64,000 bases of DNA from Granulicella arctica (GCF_025685605.1 NZ_JAGTUT010000001.1:1612001-1676000); one strand, 5' to 3'; positions 50,764-61,203 are shown, numbered from the stretch's first letter. Made by a program: numbers and translations. The notes: generated from the letters alone by a model not told the origin.

Positions 50764-53508
50764 CTATTGCAACACGTTGATGGCAGCAATGCCGAGGCCG
50801 AACTGACCTATAATTGTCGCGATATCAACCAGGTTTCGAAGCAGCGGACGCTTGTCCACCTGCTCGGGAATTATGATCGCATCACCTGGATAAAGATGCG
50901 TTGCATCGAAGTTTCCCGTAAACAAAGCCGACGAGAATTGGCGGCTGATGATTGATCCATCCGCACGCACGATATAGCTCCGTCCTGTATCTGCAGTACG
51001 CGTCCCGCCCCCAGCCTGGCGAATATAGTCACCAGCCCGTTTCCGCGAATTGTATAGAAATGAATTCTGCGTATAGACCGATCCGAAGACATCCACGCTC
51101 ACAGGGGTTTGCGGCACAACGAACGTGTCTCCATCCTCGAGCTGCAAATCCGGAACGTCTGCGACAGTCTTACCATCTGGGCTCATATTCAAGACGATTC
51201 TGCCACTCGCAACCAACTGGCGAAGACGGATTGCTACGGTACGAGCATTCTGCAGCGCAGAAATATTCGCTATCTGGTCCTGCGGGTTAAGGGCGTTATT
51301 TGCGCTGTTTGCCTCAGCCAGTTTAATGCGTCTGTCCAGATCGGCTGCATAGTCATTCAGCCTTTGTTGCTGCAGAACCTTGGTTGATTCACGGCTGAAC
51401 TGTGACCCATAAAGATAGGCACTGCTGCTAAGGCCGCCTGCGCGGGCAACAAGCTGTCGGAGCGTCTCTCCCGGGGCTACGCTATAGGTGCCCGCCGCCG
51501 TGAACTCTCCCTCGAGCCGCACGTACTTAGTCTGTTGTGCCTGCGGGACCTTGATATCCGCCTTGGAGAAGATGGTCACCACATCACCTGCCTCCAACTC
51601 GAGATTCTGGGTCTCATCGCCGCTCATCACCAACCGTCCGAGATTGAATGGGAGAAGTTGTGTTGTCAGATCATCCTTGCTGAGACGCTGCACTACGGCA
51701 TAAGCCCAGTCAACCTCCGGTGCGCTTAACACGACGGCATTCTTGATTGGAAAGCGCCGCGCTGCGCCAGTCACCGATGCGCTCACAGAGGTTCCCGAGG
51801 CACTGTTGCTGCTTGTGCTGCTTGTAGCCGAGTTGTCAATCCGAGAATCCTGAGACGACACGCTGCTATTGCGGGACGCCCTGGTGCTGCCATCGCTGTT
51901 CGTATCGCCTGCTGCCAAGCTGTTCTGCTGCGACGAATTACTGGACGGGTTGTTTGAACTGTTCAATCCTGTCTGGGTGTTGGGATCGGTTCCGTCCATC
52001 AGGCCAGAGTTCACCGAGCCTGAATTGACGTTGTTTCCATACACATTGGTGTCGCTGTCTGGAGTATTCCCGGAGTTTAGCAGGAGCGGTGACTTGATCG
52101 GCCCGAGACCGCGGCCGTTAAGCTGGGCCACCGGGGCATCCGGAGCGTACCGCCGTACATCAGGCGTGGAATCCAGAACCGGCAATCCAAGTTGGTTTCG
52201 CTGCTGCCAGTAGTCCCGAGTCAACAACGCTTCCTTATTCGGTATAAGGTCGCGAATCCTCATGCCTGGAAACCACGTAAACCGCCGTGGATCAGCCACA
52301 TTACCCCGGAGCGTTACCGCATCCTTAAACCGATCGACGATCGGCGAAACCTCGATGATGTCTCCGTCACTCAGCGGTGTCGCTAAACCCGTCGCATCCA
52401 GCTTAATATCGAGCACCGCACGCGAGTCGTGATGCAGAATTCGCTCTACTCTCACTTGCTTATCCTGAGCTAGCGTCGACAACCCCCCAGCCAGTGCGAT
52501 CACATCGTTAACGGTGGCCCCTGGCTCTAATTCGTAGAGCGCAGGCTCATGCACGCTTCCCGCTACAGCAGCCATCGGACCCGCCGGCGGAATATATATA
52601 ACATCGCCTGAGAGCAGCGGCACGTCTTTTGACTTGTCGCCCTTCAACAACAGATCATAAAAGTCGAAGGTCGTTACTGTCTCTTTGCCACGCTTCACCT
52701 CGATGTTGCGTAAACTGCCGGAAGGCGCGGGGCCACCGCTTGCAAATAGGGCGTTGACCAGCGTGCTGAGCGAGCTAACCGTGTAGCTGCCCGGTCGCTT
52801 CGCCTGGCCCACGATAAATATCTGGATCGAGCGCAATTGTCCAATGTTTACATTGAGATCAAAGTTCCGGAATGTGCGGCTGACTCGTGACCGTAAGAAG
52901 TCGGTCAACTTAGCAAACGGGACCCCGGCCACTCTCACGGTGCCAACCTGAGGAATATAGACGTCTCCTGATCGATCGACCGTAAAGTGGCCATCAAGTG
53001 AAACCTGACCCCAGATGCGAATCAGCAGCTCGTCGCCCGGACCGATGACATAGTCCGGGGTCACAGGAATGCGATCAACAGGGGCGAATGTTGACGGCAC
53101 ATTTGTAAATAATGTCGCACCGAATACCGGCAGCACGCGCCCCACAGAGGCCGCCACAAGGCGTTGAAAGGGAGTTAATTGAACCGGCTCGAGCGGATTT
53201 TGAACAGGCTGACGACCGTTCCGCTCAGTTTGTGAGTTTGTCCCGTTATCTTGCTGCTGAAGTCCGTTCCGCTGGTTCGTCTGATCCGGCTGGGTTAGAA
53301 CCCGCGGCCCGATCTGCGGGGGCGATGCTTGTTGCGGCAGATTGGGGCTCTGCTGATTCGTTGTGTCGCTCTGCGTGCCTATCCCTGAGGAGAAAGGGTT
53401 ATTGTCCTGGCCAAAGGAGCCCTGCGCTATTGCCAACGCCGCTGTGCTACAAGCAAAAGAAACCAAAGCACACGCATTAATTATCCTGCGCCACATCTTG
53501 TACGTCAT
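50764..53508 (-). CDS. Wza-type polysaccharide export protein with several SLBB domains
   Basis: A 914-residue exported protein (signal peptide CALVSFACSTAALAIAQ). A Poly_export domain (VIGPGDELLIRIWGQVSLDG, VYIPQVGTVRVAGVPF) is followed by repeated SLBB domains (VGQAKRPGSYTVSSLSTL, AVAGSVHEPALYELEPGATVND, LEGEFTAAGTYSVAPGETL and a last one at VDVFGSVYTQNSFLYN). A long Ser/Asn-rich linker of about 100 residues (about 480-590) splits the repeats. It is much longer than enteric Wza. ATG 53508 is taken as the start; a TTG at 53526 is possible. Confidence 0.9.
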   Translation of the reverse strand: MTYKMWRRIINACALVSFACSTAALAIAQGSFGQDNNPFSSGIGTQSDTTNQQSPNLPQQASPPQIGPRVLTQPDQTNQRNGLQQQDNGTNSQTERNGRQPVQNPLEPVQLTPFQRLVAASVGRVLPVFGATLFTNVPSTFAPVDRIPVTPDYVIGPGDELLIRIWGQVSLDGHFTVDRSGDVYIPQVGTVRVAGVPFAKLTDFLRSRVSRTFRNFDLNVNIGQLRSIQIFIVGQAKRPGSYTVSSLSTLVNALFASGGPAPSGSLRNIEVKRGKETVTTFDFYDLLLKGDKSKDVPLLSGDVIYIPPAGPMAAVAGSVHEPALYELEPGATVNDVIALAGGLSTLAQDKQVRVERILHHDSRAVLDIKLDATGLATPLSDGDIIEVSPIVDRFKDAVTLRGNVADPRRFTWFPGMRIRDLIPNKEALLTRDYWQQRNQLGLPVLDSTPDVRRYAPDAPVAQLNGRGLGPIKSPLLLNSGNTPDSDTNVYGNNVNSGSVNSGLMDGTDPNTQTGLNSSNNPSSNSSQQNSLAAGDTNSDGSTRASRNSSVSSQDSRIDNSATSSTSSNSASGTSVSASVTGAARRFPIKNAVVLSAPEVDWAYAVVQRLSKDDLTTQLLPFNLGRLVMSGDETQNLELEAGDVVTIFSKADIKVPQAQQTKYVRLEGEFTAAGTYSVAPGETLRQLVARAGGLSSSAYLYGSQFSRESTKVLQQQRLNDYAADLDRRIKLAEANSANNALNPQDQIANISALQNARTVAIRLRQLVASGRIVLNMSPDGKTVADVPDLQLEDGDTFVVPQTPVSVDVFGSVYTQNSFLYNSRKRAGDYIRQAGGGTRTADTGRSYIVRADGSIISRQFSSALFTGNFDATHLYPGDAIIIPEQVDKRPLLRNLVDIATIIGQFGLGIAAINVLQ

Positions 53509-53832
53509 CAGCACATCTCTTCTCAAAAATTCTTCCTGACCTGCTGCTCACTCGTGTCATCGCTCATCCGATTCTGGCCGTGTCAGCGCTATTTGTCTCA
53601 AACGAGACCCTCTCGTCGATCTCAGCAATTTACTCGCGACGAGTGCTATCAGAATAGCGGATTCTCGTATCAACGCCCACGAAAGCTGAAATCGGGCAAC
53701 TTCCGGGCAATCCTGATTCCGGAATGGGGTGCATTCCAAATGGAAATGCAGACGGCCTCGATATACTGCGAATAGCCCGTCTCCGCCACAGCCGTACTCA
53801 GGCGCGCATGCGGGGCTCGGTTCGGAGATATA
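53509..53832. other. Divergent intergenic region, no gene seen
   Basis: A 324-bp gap between the Wza-type gene and the Wzi-type gene. It presumably holds both promoters. I see no coding frame or repeat of note. Confidence 0.4.
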
Positions 53833-55746
53833 GTGAGCATCAAACAGTACCTCGTGTATACGTCCATTCTTGGATTGCTGTGGTGCCCTCTCCTCTCTCC
53901 AGCACAGATCCAGTTGTCCCCCTCCAGCCGCCTTCAAGCATCAACGATCATCACAACGGCTGCGCCGACGAAGTCGCTCAATATACACCGCCCCTTCCTC
54001 AATACTCTTGCAGAGAACGACTCCCCCAGAGACTTCCTTCCATTGTTGCAACCGGCCCCCGCCAGCCCCCATGAGGTTAGGGAGCAGATCGCACCATATT
54101 CCTCCGCCGACCTCACTCCTCCCGAAATTGGCGATAACGACCGCTTTGGCTCAACAAATGTTCCTATGGATAGCTGGATCTATCCTGCCTTGGAGCGTCT
54201 TGCAGCCATGGGTTTTATCCCATCGCAAAACGTAAGCATCCGTCCCTGGACACGTCAAGAGTGCCTCCGCCAGACGAGAGAGGTGGAAGAGAGCCTATTC
54301 TCTTACAACGCCAGCGATTCCATGAACGAAGAGGCACAGCGCCTCCTTTCGGACCTCCTCAAGGAACTTGCCCAGCCCGAGGATCACGACGGTATCGTCC
54401 TTGAATCTGCCTACACCCGCTCCGGCACCATCGCCGGTCCAGCGCTCACAGACGGCTTTCACTTCGGTCAAACGTGGTGGAACGACTTCGGCCGCCCCCT
54501 TGGTCGCGGTAGTAGTGTCATCGCAGGTTTCTCGGCGCGCGCCACACATGGCCGTTTTTTTATGTATGACCGCCAGGAGCTTCAGCAAAGTCCAGGCGCT
54601 CTGGCAATTACGTCCGCCGAGTCGCAGCTATTTAATACCTTGGATGGGGCTGTCGCCTTCGGTACCGCACCTGCAAACCTTTCCCCACCCACCCCGGCCA
54701 TCTCCGCCTATCTGCGGCAGCGTCCCATCGAGCTCTATGCCGGCATCGCCTTCGCTGGCAATGCTCTCTCCTTTGGCAAGCAGGAGATCTTCTGGGGGCC
54801 AACCACCATGGGCCCTTGGTCATTCTCGAGCAACGCTGAACCGACATACAACCTCCGCCTCGTGTCGACGCGACCCCATCCCTACCCTTTCTTTCAAACC
54901 CTGGGCACGTACAAATTTGATCTGGTCTTTGGCAAACTCTCCGGCCATAAGTATCCCGCCCGCCCTTACTTCAACGGACAAAAGATTGACCTCACCTTCG
55001 GTAACAATCTGGAAGTCAGCTTCACCCGTTGGTCGATCCTCTGGGGGGTCGGCCATCCAATGACCCTGCGAACTCTGAAGGACAATCTCTTCAGCTCCAA
55101 CTCAACGAGCACGGCGGCGGCGGGACAGTATAACTACGGCGATCGTACGGATCCGGGCGACCGAAAAAGCGACTTTGACTTCCGTCTCCACGTCCCTGGC
55201 CTCAGCAAAATCGTCACCCTCTATGCTGATGCCTATGCCGACGACGAACTCAATCCCATCGACGCACCTCGCCGCGTTGCCTGGGCGCCGGGCATCTATC
55301 TCGCCCGCTTACCCTACCTTCCGCATATGGATCTCCGTTTCGAGATGGCCAGTTCCGAAGAACTCAGCCGCGATGAGGGGGGCATTCGCTTCTTCATCAA
55401 CAATCAATATCGTGACGGCAACACGAACAAAGGATTCCTCCTTGGCAATGCAGTCGGTCGTGATTCCCGAGCTTTCGAAGGTCGTACAGGCTACTGGTTG
55501 TCGGCGCGGTCGCGCGTCGAGTTCGGCTACCGCCAGGCCAAGGGCGGCTTGGCGTTTCTCCCCGGCGGCAGCACCATCAGCGACGGCTTCGTCAACGCCT
55601 CCTACGCTTTCACGCCAGAGTGGTCCGCCCAACTCTTTGCCCAGCACGAACGCTTCCTCATTCCTTCCTTTATGTCCGGCGCGCAGCACAACGAGAGCGG
55701 ATGGTTACAGATCACATGGAATCCGAAGCTTCATCTTCCCCGATAG
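53833..55746 (+). CDS. Wzi-type capsule assembly outer-membrane protein
   Basis: A 637-residue exported protein with the capsule-assembly Wzi (PF14052) plan: signal peptide (TSILGLLWCPLLSPAQ), an N-terminal Pro/Ser-rich part, then a beta-barrel with SFGKQEIFWGPTTMGPWSFSSNAEPTYNLR as the most family-like stretch (about residues 318-347). It would anchor the exported polymer to the cell surface. The start is GTG 53833, with GGAG 6 bases ahead. It lies divergently from the Wza-type gene. Confidence 0.85.
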   Translation: MSIKQYLVYTSILGLLWCPLLSPAQIQLSPSSRLQASTIITTAAPTKSLNIHRPFLNTLAENDSPRDFLPLLQPAPASPHEVREQIAPYSSADLTPPEIGDNDRFGSTNVPMDSWIYPALERLAAMGFIPSQNVSIRPWTRQECLRQTREVEESLFSYNASDSMNEEAQRLLSDLLKELAQPEDHDGIVLESAYTRSGTIAGPALTDGFHFGQTWWNDFGRPLGRGSSVIAGFSARATHGRFFMYDRQELQQSPGALAITSAESQLFNTLDGAVAFGTAPANLSPPTPAISAYLRQRPIELYAGIAFAGNALSFGKQEIFWGPTTMGPWSFSSNAEPTYNLRLVSTRPHPYPFFQTLGTYKFDLVFGKLSGHKYPARPYFNGQKIDLTFGNNLEVSFTRWSILWGVGHPMTLRTLKDNLFSSNSTSTAAAGQYNYGDRTDPGDRKSDFDFRLHVPGLSKIVTLYADAYADDELNPIDAPRRVAWAPGIYLARLPYLPHMDLRFEMASSEELSRDEGGIRFFINNQYRDGNTNKGFLLGNAVGRDSRAFEGRTGYWLSARSRVEFGYRQAKGGLAFLPGGSTISDGFVNASYAFTPEWSAQLFAQHERFLIPSFMSGAQHNESGWLQITWNPKLHLPR

Positions 55747-55819
55747 CCTTCTCACTAAATAGGGGAGCAACCTGCTCCTGCAACCCTGTCTCCAATGGTA
55801 AAGAACGCCAGAGGCCCTC

Positions 55820-56038
55820 ATGCCAGACAGCAACGCTCCAAAGTCCGCGGTCGATCAGTCCCACCAGGAGAAACAAGCAGCCGCCGAACCCTCGGGCCCA
55901 AAAGGCGAAACTCCCTCGACTACGGGTCCGGGTCAGGTTCAGGTGGAGTCGAATACCCCCGAAAACCGCCTCGGCCACCTCAATCCCTCCGCACCAGAAG
56001 ACGCAAATACGACCCCCGGGACCGTAGGCGAGAAGTAG
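55820..56038 (+). CDS. Small hydrophilic Pro/Glu-rich protein
   Basis: A 72-residue protein with no membrane segment and no recognised domain, rich in Pro, Ser, Glu and Gln (KGETPSTTGPGQVQVE). AGAGG lies 6 bases before the ATG. The composition suggests a disordered protein. It may be a real small gene or a chance frame. Confidence 0.4.
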   Translation: MPDSNAPKSAVDQSHQEKQAAAEPSGPKGETPSTTGPGQVQVESNTPENRLGHLNPSAPEDANTTPGTVGEK

Positions 56039-56331
56039 CTTCGTGCTGTGCTCCGGACGAAGCTTCGATACCTCCGCCTTCGTAGAGAGTGACCTGCGCG
56101 ATTGAAGTCACATAGCGCGGAACCAGGAATGTTCCCAAAATCTCGCGTAGTGACACCTTCAACATGATTTCGCCGCGGATTATTGAGAAGCTGCGACGAG
56201 GTTGGCGTACTATGCCGTGCATGGCCTCGTACGTCGGCCATTGGGCTTTCCCAACGAGAGCGTGGTTGTCAATAAGCATGCGCACTCTCACATTATTGGT
56301 ACGCTGATTTTCACCAAAACGGAGACATCCA

Positions 56332-58038
56332 ATGGCAATTGGACTCATCGGATGGGGAAGGTTCCTGAATGTGAACCAGGGGCGGGTTACTGTACCTCCC
56401 GGCCTCTGGACGTACCTTCATTCCATTGCTGCCGAGATCGGCCAAAGCTTTGACTTCCTCCAGACGCCGCCGCCCTCTCTCTGCCAGGGTGGCGCAGGTC
56501 CAGGCGATGATGGTTACGGTGTCTTCTGGCTTCGTCAACTCGACGGCACGCGCTATGGATCTTGCGAAGATCTGCTCGCTATGATCGCAGCCCTCAACAC
56601 CCACGGCGTGCAGACGCTGCTCGACTTGGTGCTGCACCAGATGGTTGGCGAGAATGGAGGTCCGGGCGTCTTCAAGTATCCAGGCGCAGACAACAAAACC
56701 ATGAACGGAGCAGGTTCGACCAAGCCGAGTTGGTTTCGTGGCTCTCCAAATCCACCGTGGGCGCAGAACGACACAGTTCCTGGTGGTCCACTCGACCCCG
56801 GCTTCGGCCGCCCGCGCTCTTATCAACATTCGCAGGAGTCGCTGGACGATGCCATCGCCTTCGTAAAATGGCTGACGCACCTGACCGACGCCACCGGTTA
56901 TCGATTCGACGACGTCAAAGGCTCCTATCCTCCGGCAGTGCGCGAGATCATGAATGCTGTTCCGCAGTGCTCGTTCTACTCCGAGTTCTTTGATAATCGC
57001 TGGAATATGGGCACATGGGCTACGAACTCACCCATGAATAGCCGCTCCGCGGTCGAAGACTTCGATCTGCACTGGCACCTGCAGGCCGCATGCAATGGAT
57101 ACGACGCTCGTCAGTTCGTTGCTGGAGGCGCCGGATATTGGCAGATGAACCCCGGTCTCTCGGTAGGCTTCGTCGACAATCCAGACACCGACACCACACC
57201 AGGTCAACAGGTCATCTTCAACAAGGCCATTGCGTACGCGATTCTAATGTCGCTGCCGCTCGCCAAGACGCTTGTCTACGGAAAGGACTACTTTCCGTCG
57301 TCCGTTTGGCCTGGATCCTACGGCCTGAAGCGGCTGATCGACAATCTCTGCTGGATCAATCGCAAGTTCGCCTTTGGCACGTGCGAAATTCCGTATGTCG
57401 ATCAGGATGTGCTTATCATCACCCGCGGTGGCGATGGTGGCTCGATGGGCTGGAGTGGCGGCATGGTGACGGTGGTGAACTTCAATACGCTCACCGAGCG
57501 GTCCTTCTGGGCTCCTACGCCCTGCGGTCCAAATCGCCTGCTCCATGACTACACCGGCCACCTGCCAGATGTGTGGACGAACGCCGACGGCTGGGCAAAC
57601 TTTACCGTGCACTCAAACGCCTACTCGAGTGGAACGTCCTATGGAATCTACGCGCCCGCAGGAGTGGGAGATGCTCATCCAACCCAGAGACGCCAGACGA
57701 CACAAGTCTTTGTTGGCGATCCAACTCTCAGGATCATGCCGGTAAAAAATGGTCGTCAGGTCCTCCCGCAGAGAATCTACTGCCAAAAGGACACGGACTT
57801 GCGATTACACCTTCAATTTGATCGCACCGGAAACTCCGGGCAGGCGACCGTACAGATGGAAGCAGCGGGTCCGAAAGACGTTCTGGAAGTCCTAAGCCTT
57901 TCCGGCCCACCTTCAAGCGCGATAGCCGTGGCGAAGGTCAACACTACAGGCTGGCACACGATCAGCTTGATCGGTGCCCTCCTTCCGGCCTCCGGTATAA
58001 ATTTCACCCTCACCGTAACCTATACAGGAGCCGTATAG
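56332..58038 (+). CDS. GH13-type alpha-amylase family enzyme with altered active-site motifs
   Basis: A 568-residue TIM-barrel enzyme of the GH13 family, with no signal peptide. The catalytic triad is kept: Asp193 (GYRFDDVKG), Glu218 (YSEFFDN) and Asp285 (FVDNPD). The conserved histidines of the other motifs are changed: DxVxNH reads DLVLHQ (98-103), the KH of motif II reads Lys196-Gly197, and motif IV HD reads Pro284-Asp285. The C-terminal 120 residues look like a beta-sandwich. GGAG precedes the ATG. The enzyme should act on alpha-glucans, but its activity and specificity are in doubt. Confidence 0.83.
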   Translation: MAIGLIGWGRFLNVNQGRVTVPPGLWTYLHSIAAEIGQSFDFLQTPPPSLCQGGAGPGDDGYGVFWLRQLDGTRYGSCEDLLAMIAALNTHGVQTLLDLVLHQMVGENGGPGVFKYPGADNKTMNGAGSTKPSWFRGSPNPPWAQNDTVPGGPLDPGFGRPRSYQHSQESLDDAIAFVKWLTHLTDATGYRFDDVKGSYPPAVREIMNAVPQCSFYSEFFDNRWNMGTWATNSPMNSRSAVEDFDLHWHLQAACNGYDARQFVAGGAGYWQMNPGLSVGFVDNPDTDTTPGQQVIFNKAIAYAILMSLPLAKTLVYGKDYFPSSVWPGSYGLKRLIDNLCWINRKFAFGTCEIPYVDQDVLIITRGGDGGSMGWSGGMVTVVNFNTLTERSFWAPTPCGPNRLLHDYTGHLPDVWTNADGWANFTVHSNAYSSGTSYGIYAPAGVGDAHPTQRRQTTQVFVGDPTLRIMPVKNGRQVLPQRIYCQKDTDLRLHLQFDRTGNSGQATVQMEAAGPKDVLEVLSLSGPPSSAIAVAKVNTTGWHTISLIGALLPASGINFTLTVTYTGAV

Positions 58039-58175
58039 GCAGCCGGGACCGTAAGACAGGGCGCAGTCTGACGAGGACGCGAGGCTGTTCTGTGTAAATC
58101 GACCGACAAAAGCAGTTTAAAAGCGTCTTATAGAACAGTGCTTGCCTTCCAACACAGGCTCGCTGAAGGAAACGT

Positions 58176-58838
58176 ATGCTCGAGAACCGCCTGAACACCT
58201 ACTCCACAATCATTGATGTCCCCCGCGAAGAGACCGCCTCCCTGCTCGCCAAGGTTTTAGCCATCACCTCTTTTGGCTTCCTGGTCACAGCGTGTGGTGT
58301 GGCGACCGCACCCCCCTGGGCTTCGCTTCCCGGACTACTCGCAGTCTTCGCGTTAATCTTCGCCATCAGTGGCGCGCGGCGACGCGCCAATCCTTCATTG
58401 GCCCTGGGGCTATTCCTCGCCCTCACCTACTTCATGGGTTGGGAGATCGGTCCGCTCATCCACCGCTACATCCAGAACTTTGGCTCCGCCATTGTCTTTC
58501 AGGCTGCCCTCACGACCGGTCTCGGAATGGCTGCGATGGGCTGCGTCGCCTACCTCTTCCAGATTAACTATCGACGAATCGCCGGGATCGGCTTCGCAGC
58601 TCTGCTTTGCCTCATGCTCCTCGGCATCGCGAGCATGTTCCTCCACTTCCTCACTCCGAGCACCTATTCCTGGCTCACGCTGGGGATCTTCGCCGTGCTC
58701 ACCGTAGGCGACTTTGCGCGCATCCGCGCGGGCGGTGATGGCCAGTCTGCCGTCTCCCTCTCGCTGTCCATCTATCTGGACGCAATCAACATCTTCCTCG
58801 CCGTCCTTCAGCTACTCAGCGGACGACGTCGGGAATAA
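58176..58838 (+). CDS. Bax inhibitor-1 / YccA family membrane protein
   Basis: A 220-residue protein with seven membrane helices, of the Bax inhibitor-1 (YbhL/YccA) family. The N-terminal segment (LLAKVLAITSFGFLVTACG) and the C-terminal SIYLDAINIFLAVLQLLSGRR are family signatures. In bacteria these proteins are thought to carry calcium leak or help membrane protein turnover. It stands alone. Confidence 0.9.
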   Translation: MLENRLNTYSTIIDVPREETASLLAKVLAITSFGFLVTACGVATAPPWASLPGLLAVFALIFAISGARRRANPSLALGLFLALTYFMGWEIGPLIHRYIQNFGSAIVFQAALTTGLGMAAMGCVAYLFQINYRRIAGIGFAALLCLMLLGIASMFLHFLTPSTYSWLTLGIFAVLTVGDFARIRAGGDGQSAVSLSLSIYLDAINIFLAVLQLLSGRRRE

Positions 58839-59084
58839 AGCGAAACATCACCCGAATAACGCAGCCACGAAGACCAATCTGACACGATTCGAGAGTTTGC
58901 CGAGGCATCTGTCTCACGGCTTGAAGAAGTCGCGATCCAGGCATTTACAATCATGAAGCTGGCCGGACGGCAGAAGCGTCATACGTCGCAATCGCACGTA
59001 CATCCGACACCAGGGTCACGAGCACGAGACAATAGCCTAGATTGAAAGCAAGGCTTCGATCTATCTCGCAAGTAAGTCACAGCA

Positions 59085-59160
<76 letters not shown>

Positions 59161-59280
59161 CCAAATTTGCTTCACAGCAAGCCCTGACGAGCCCAAAACC
59201 ATCAAAGAAGCAGCCTCACCAAAGCAAAAGGCTTCCTACCAGGACGCCATTTGTTCAGACCCGAAGCTCGATCAGATACC

Positions 59281-61128
59281 ATGGCTTCTCCTATGAATCT
59301 GCGCATCCACTCGCTCCCTGCTCTGTTTCTCTTTATCGTCTCTGCGAATATCGGCATCGCCCAGACCGCCAGTTGGCCCGTCTCGCCGCTCCTGGTCGAC
59401 CTGGATTATCGGCCAGCCCAGACGCTCGACGGCGATTGGCACATCATCGTCGACCCATACTTTGGCGGCCTCTACAGCTTTCATCGTGAGATCAAGAAGA
59501 ACGGCTACTTTCAGGATGCGGACCCCAATGCCGCCACCGGCCAGCCCATAGAGTATGACTTTGCCAAGTCCCCCACGCTCAAGGTTCCCGGGGACTGGAA
59601 TACGCAGACCGACCGTCTCTACTACTACGAAGGTCCTCTCTGGTATGAGCGCAAGTTTGAGGCCACTCCCAGGCCCGGCACCCACGTCTTTCTTCACATC
59701 GGCGCGGCCAACTATCGCGCCAAGCTGTGGATCAACGGCCAGCACGTCTGCGATCACGAGGGCGGTTTCACCCCGTTCGACTGTGAGGTCACCACGGCTC
59801 TCAAGGCTGGCCAGAACTCTGCCGTCATTAACGTTGACAACACCCGCATCGAAGATGGCGTCCCCACCCTCAATACCGACTGGTGGAACTACGGTGGCCT
59901 CACCCGGGACGTCTCCCTCGTCACCGTTCCCACAGCCTTTATCGACGACTACGACCTTCACCTCAGCCGCGCCGACCGTAAGACCATCGAAGGCTACATC
60001 CACGTCGAGCACGCTGACCCCGGCACCAGGGTCCACATCAGCATCGCCGACCTCAAGCTGAACACCGACGTCATCACCGACGCCGACGGCCGCGCCCCCA
60101 TTCACCTCACCCCGCAATCCCTCCAACTCTGGGCTCCGGGAACGCCGAAGCTCTACAAGGTCAACCTCTCCACAGGCTCTGACACGCTCACGGATGACAT
60201 CGGCTTTCGGACCATTGAGGTTCAGGGCACCAAAATCCTCCTCAACGGCAAGCCCATCTTCCTTCGCGGCATCTGCATCCACGCCGAGGCTCCCTACCGC
60301 ACCGGCCGAGCCTACTCCGAGCAGGACGTGACCACCCTCCTCGGTTGGGCCAAAGATCTTGGCGTCAACTTCGTTCGCCTCGCCCACTATCCTCACGACG
60401 AGCACATGACCCGCGCGGCCGATCGCATGGGCATTCTCGTCTGGAGCGAGATCCCGACCTACTGGGCGCTCCACTTTGAAGACCCCGCCGTCCTCGTCAA
60501 AGCCGAGCAGCAACTTCACGAAGCCCAGCGCCGCGACCGCAACAAGGCCTCTGTCATCCTCTGGTCCGTCGCCAACGAGACGCCAAACACTCCCGCTCGT
60601 ACACAGTTCCTCACTACGCTCGCCAACAAGGCCCGCGAGTACGACCCCACTCGCCTCGTTACCGCCGCCCTCCTCGTTCGCGGCGAAGGCAACACCAAGA
60701 TCGTCGACGATCCGCTCGGTAAAGCTCTCGACGTGATCGGCGCGAACGAGTACATCGGCTGGTACGAGAAGACTCCCGAGGACGCCGCCAAAACCACCTG
60801 GACCGTCGGCTACGACAAACCCCTCATCATGAGCGAATGGGGCGGCGATGCCAAAGCCGGTCTCCACGGTAGCGACACTGACCGGTGGACCGAGGAGTAC
60901 CAGGCCAATATCTACCGGAACCAGATCACCATGCTCAACAACATCCCGCAGCTTCGGGGCACCACCCCATGGCTCCTGATGGACTTCCGCTCCCCCGTCC
61001 GCGTGCGTCCCGGCATTCAGGACGACTTCAACCGCAAGGGCCTTATCGCTCCGGATGGCACAAAGAAAAAGGCCTTCTTCGTCCTTCAGAAGGCCTACCA
61101 GGCCAACACTCTCGGCAAAGCCGAATAG
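59281..61128 (+). CDS. GH2 glycoside hydrolase (beta-glucuronidase/beta-galactosidase type), exported
   Basis: A 615-residue GH2 enzyme with a signal peptide (LPALFLFIVSANIGIAQ). A sugar-binding domain (LKVPGDWNTQTDRLYYYEGPLWYERKF spans about residues 100-128) and an immunoglobulin-like domain precede the TIM barrel. The acid/base Glu is in SVANETP, the nucleophile Glu in MSEWGG, and LRGICIHAEAPY is the family's barrel opening. ATG 59281 or 59293 both give a workable signal peptide. It lies downstream of the tRNA gene. The substrate could be a beta-glucuronide or beta-galactoside. Confidence 0.88.
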   Translation: MASPMNLRIHSLPALFLFIVSANIGIAQTASWPVSPLLVDLDYRPAQTLDGDWHIIVDPYFGGLYSFHREIKKNGYFQDADPNAATGQPIEYDFAKSPTLKVPGDWNTQTDRLYYYEGPLWYERKFEATPRPGTHVFLHIGAANYRAKLWINGQHVCDHEGGFTPFDCEVTTALKAGQNSAVINVDNTRIEDGVPTLNTDWWNYGGLTRDVSLVTVPTAFIDDYDLHLSRADRKTIEGYIHVEHADPGTRVHISIADLKLNTDVITDADGRAPIHLTPQSLQLWAPGTPKLYKVNLSTGSDTLTDDIGFRTIEVQGTKILLNGKPIFLRGICIHAEAPYRTGRAYSEQDVTTLLGWAKDLGVNFVRLAHYPHDEHMTRAADRMGILVWSEIPTYWALHFEDPAVLVKAEQQLHEAQRRDRNKASVILWSVANETPNTPARTQFLTTLANKAREYDPTRLVTAALLVRGEGNTKIVDDPLGKALDVIGANEYIGWYEKTPEDAAKTTWTVGYDKPLIMSEWGGDAKAGLHGSDTDRWTEEYQANIYRNQITMLNNIPQLRGTTPWLLMDFRSPVRVRPGIQDDFNRKGLIAPDGTKKKAFFVLQKAYQANTLGKAE

Positions 61129-61203
61129 CTCCACGGGCGCAGAAGATAGCGTCTCGCATCTCACGTTGATAGAACGCGGACGAATCGCGTGGGGGAGCCC
61201 GCT

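Noticed and set aside
56332..58038. Whether the GH13 gene is a pseudogene
   Set aside because: The frame is intact, has a good ribosome site and keeps the catalytic acids. Only secondary motif residues differ, so it is called a divergent enzyme instead.
59272..61164. A 630-codon open frame on the minus strand
   Set aside because: It lies fully antisense to a GH2 gene with intact catalytic motifs. Its product is low-complexity (Val, Gly, Asp, Glu) and has no family motif, which is typical of shadow frames in GC-rich DNA.
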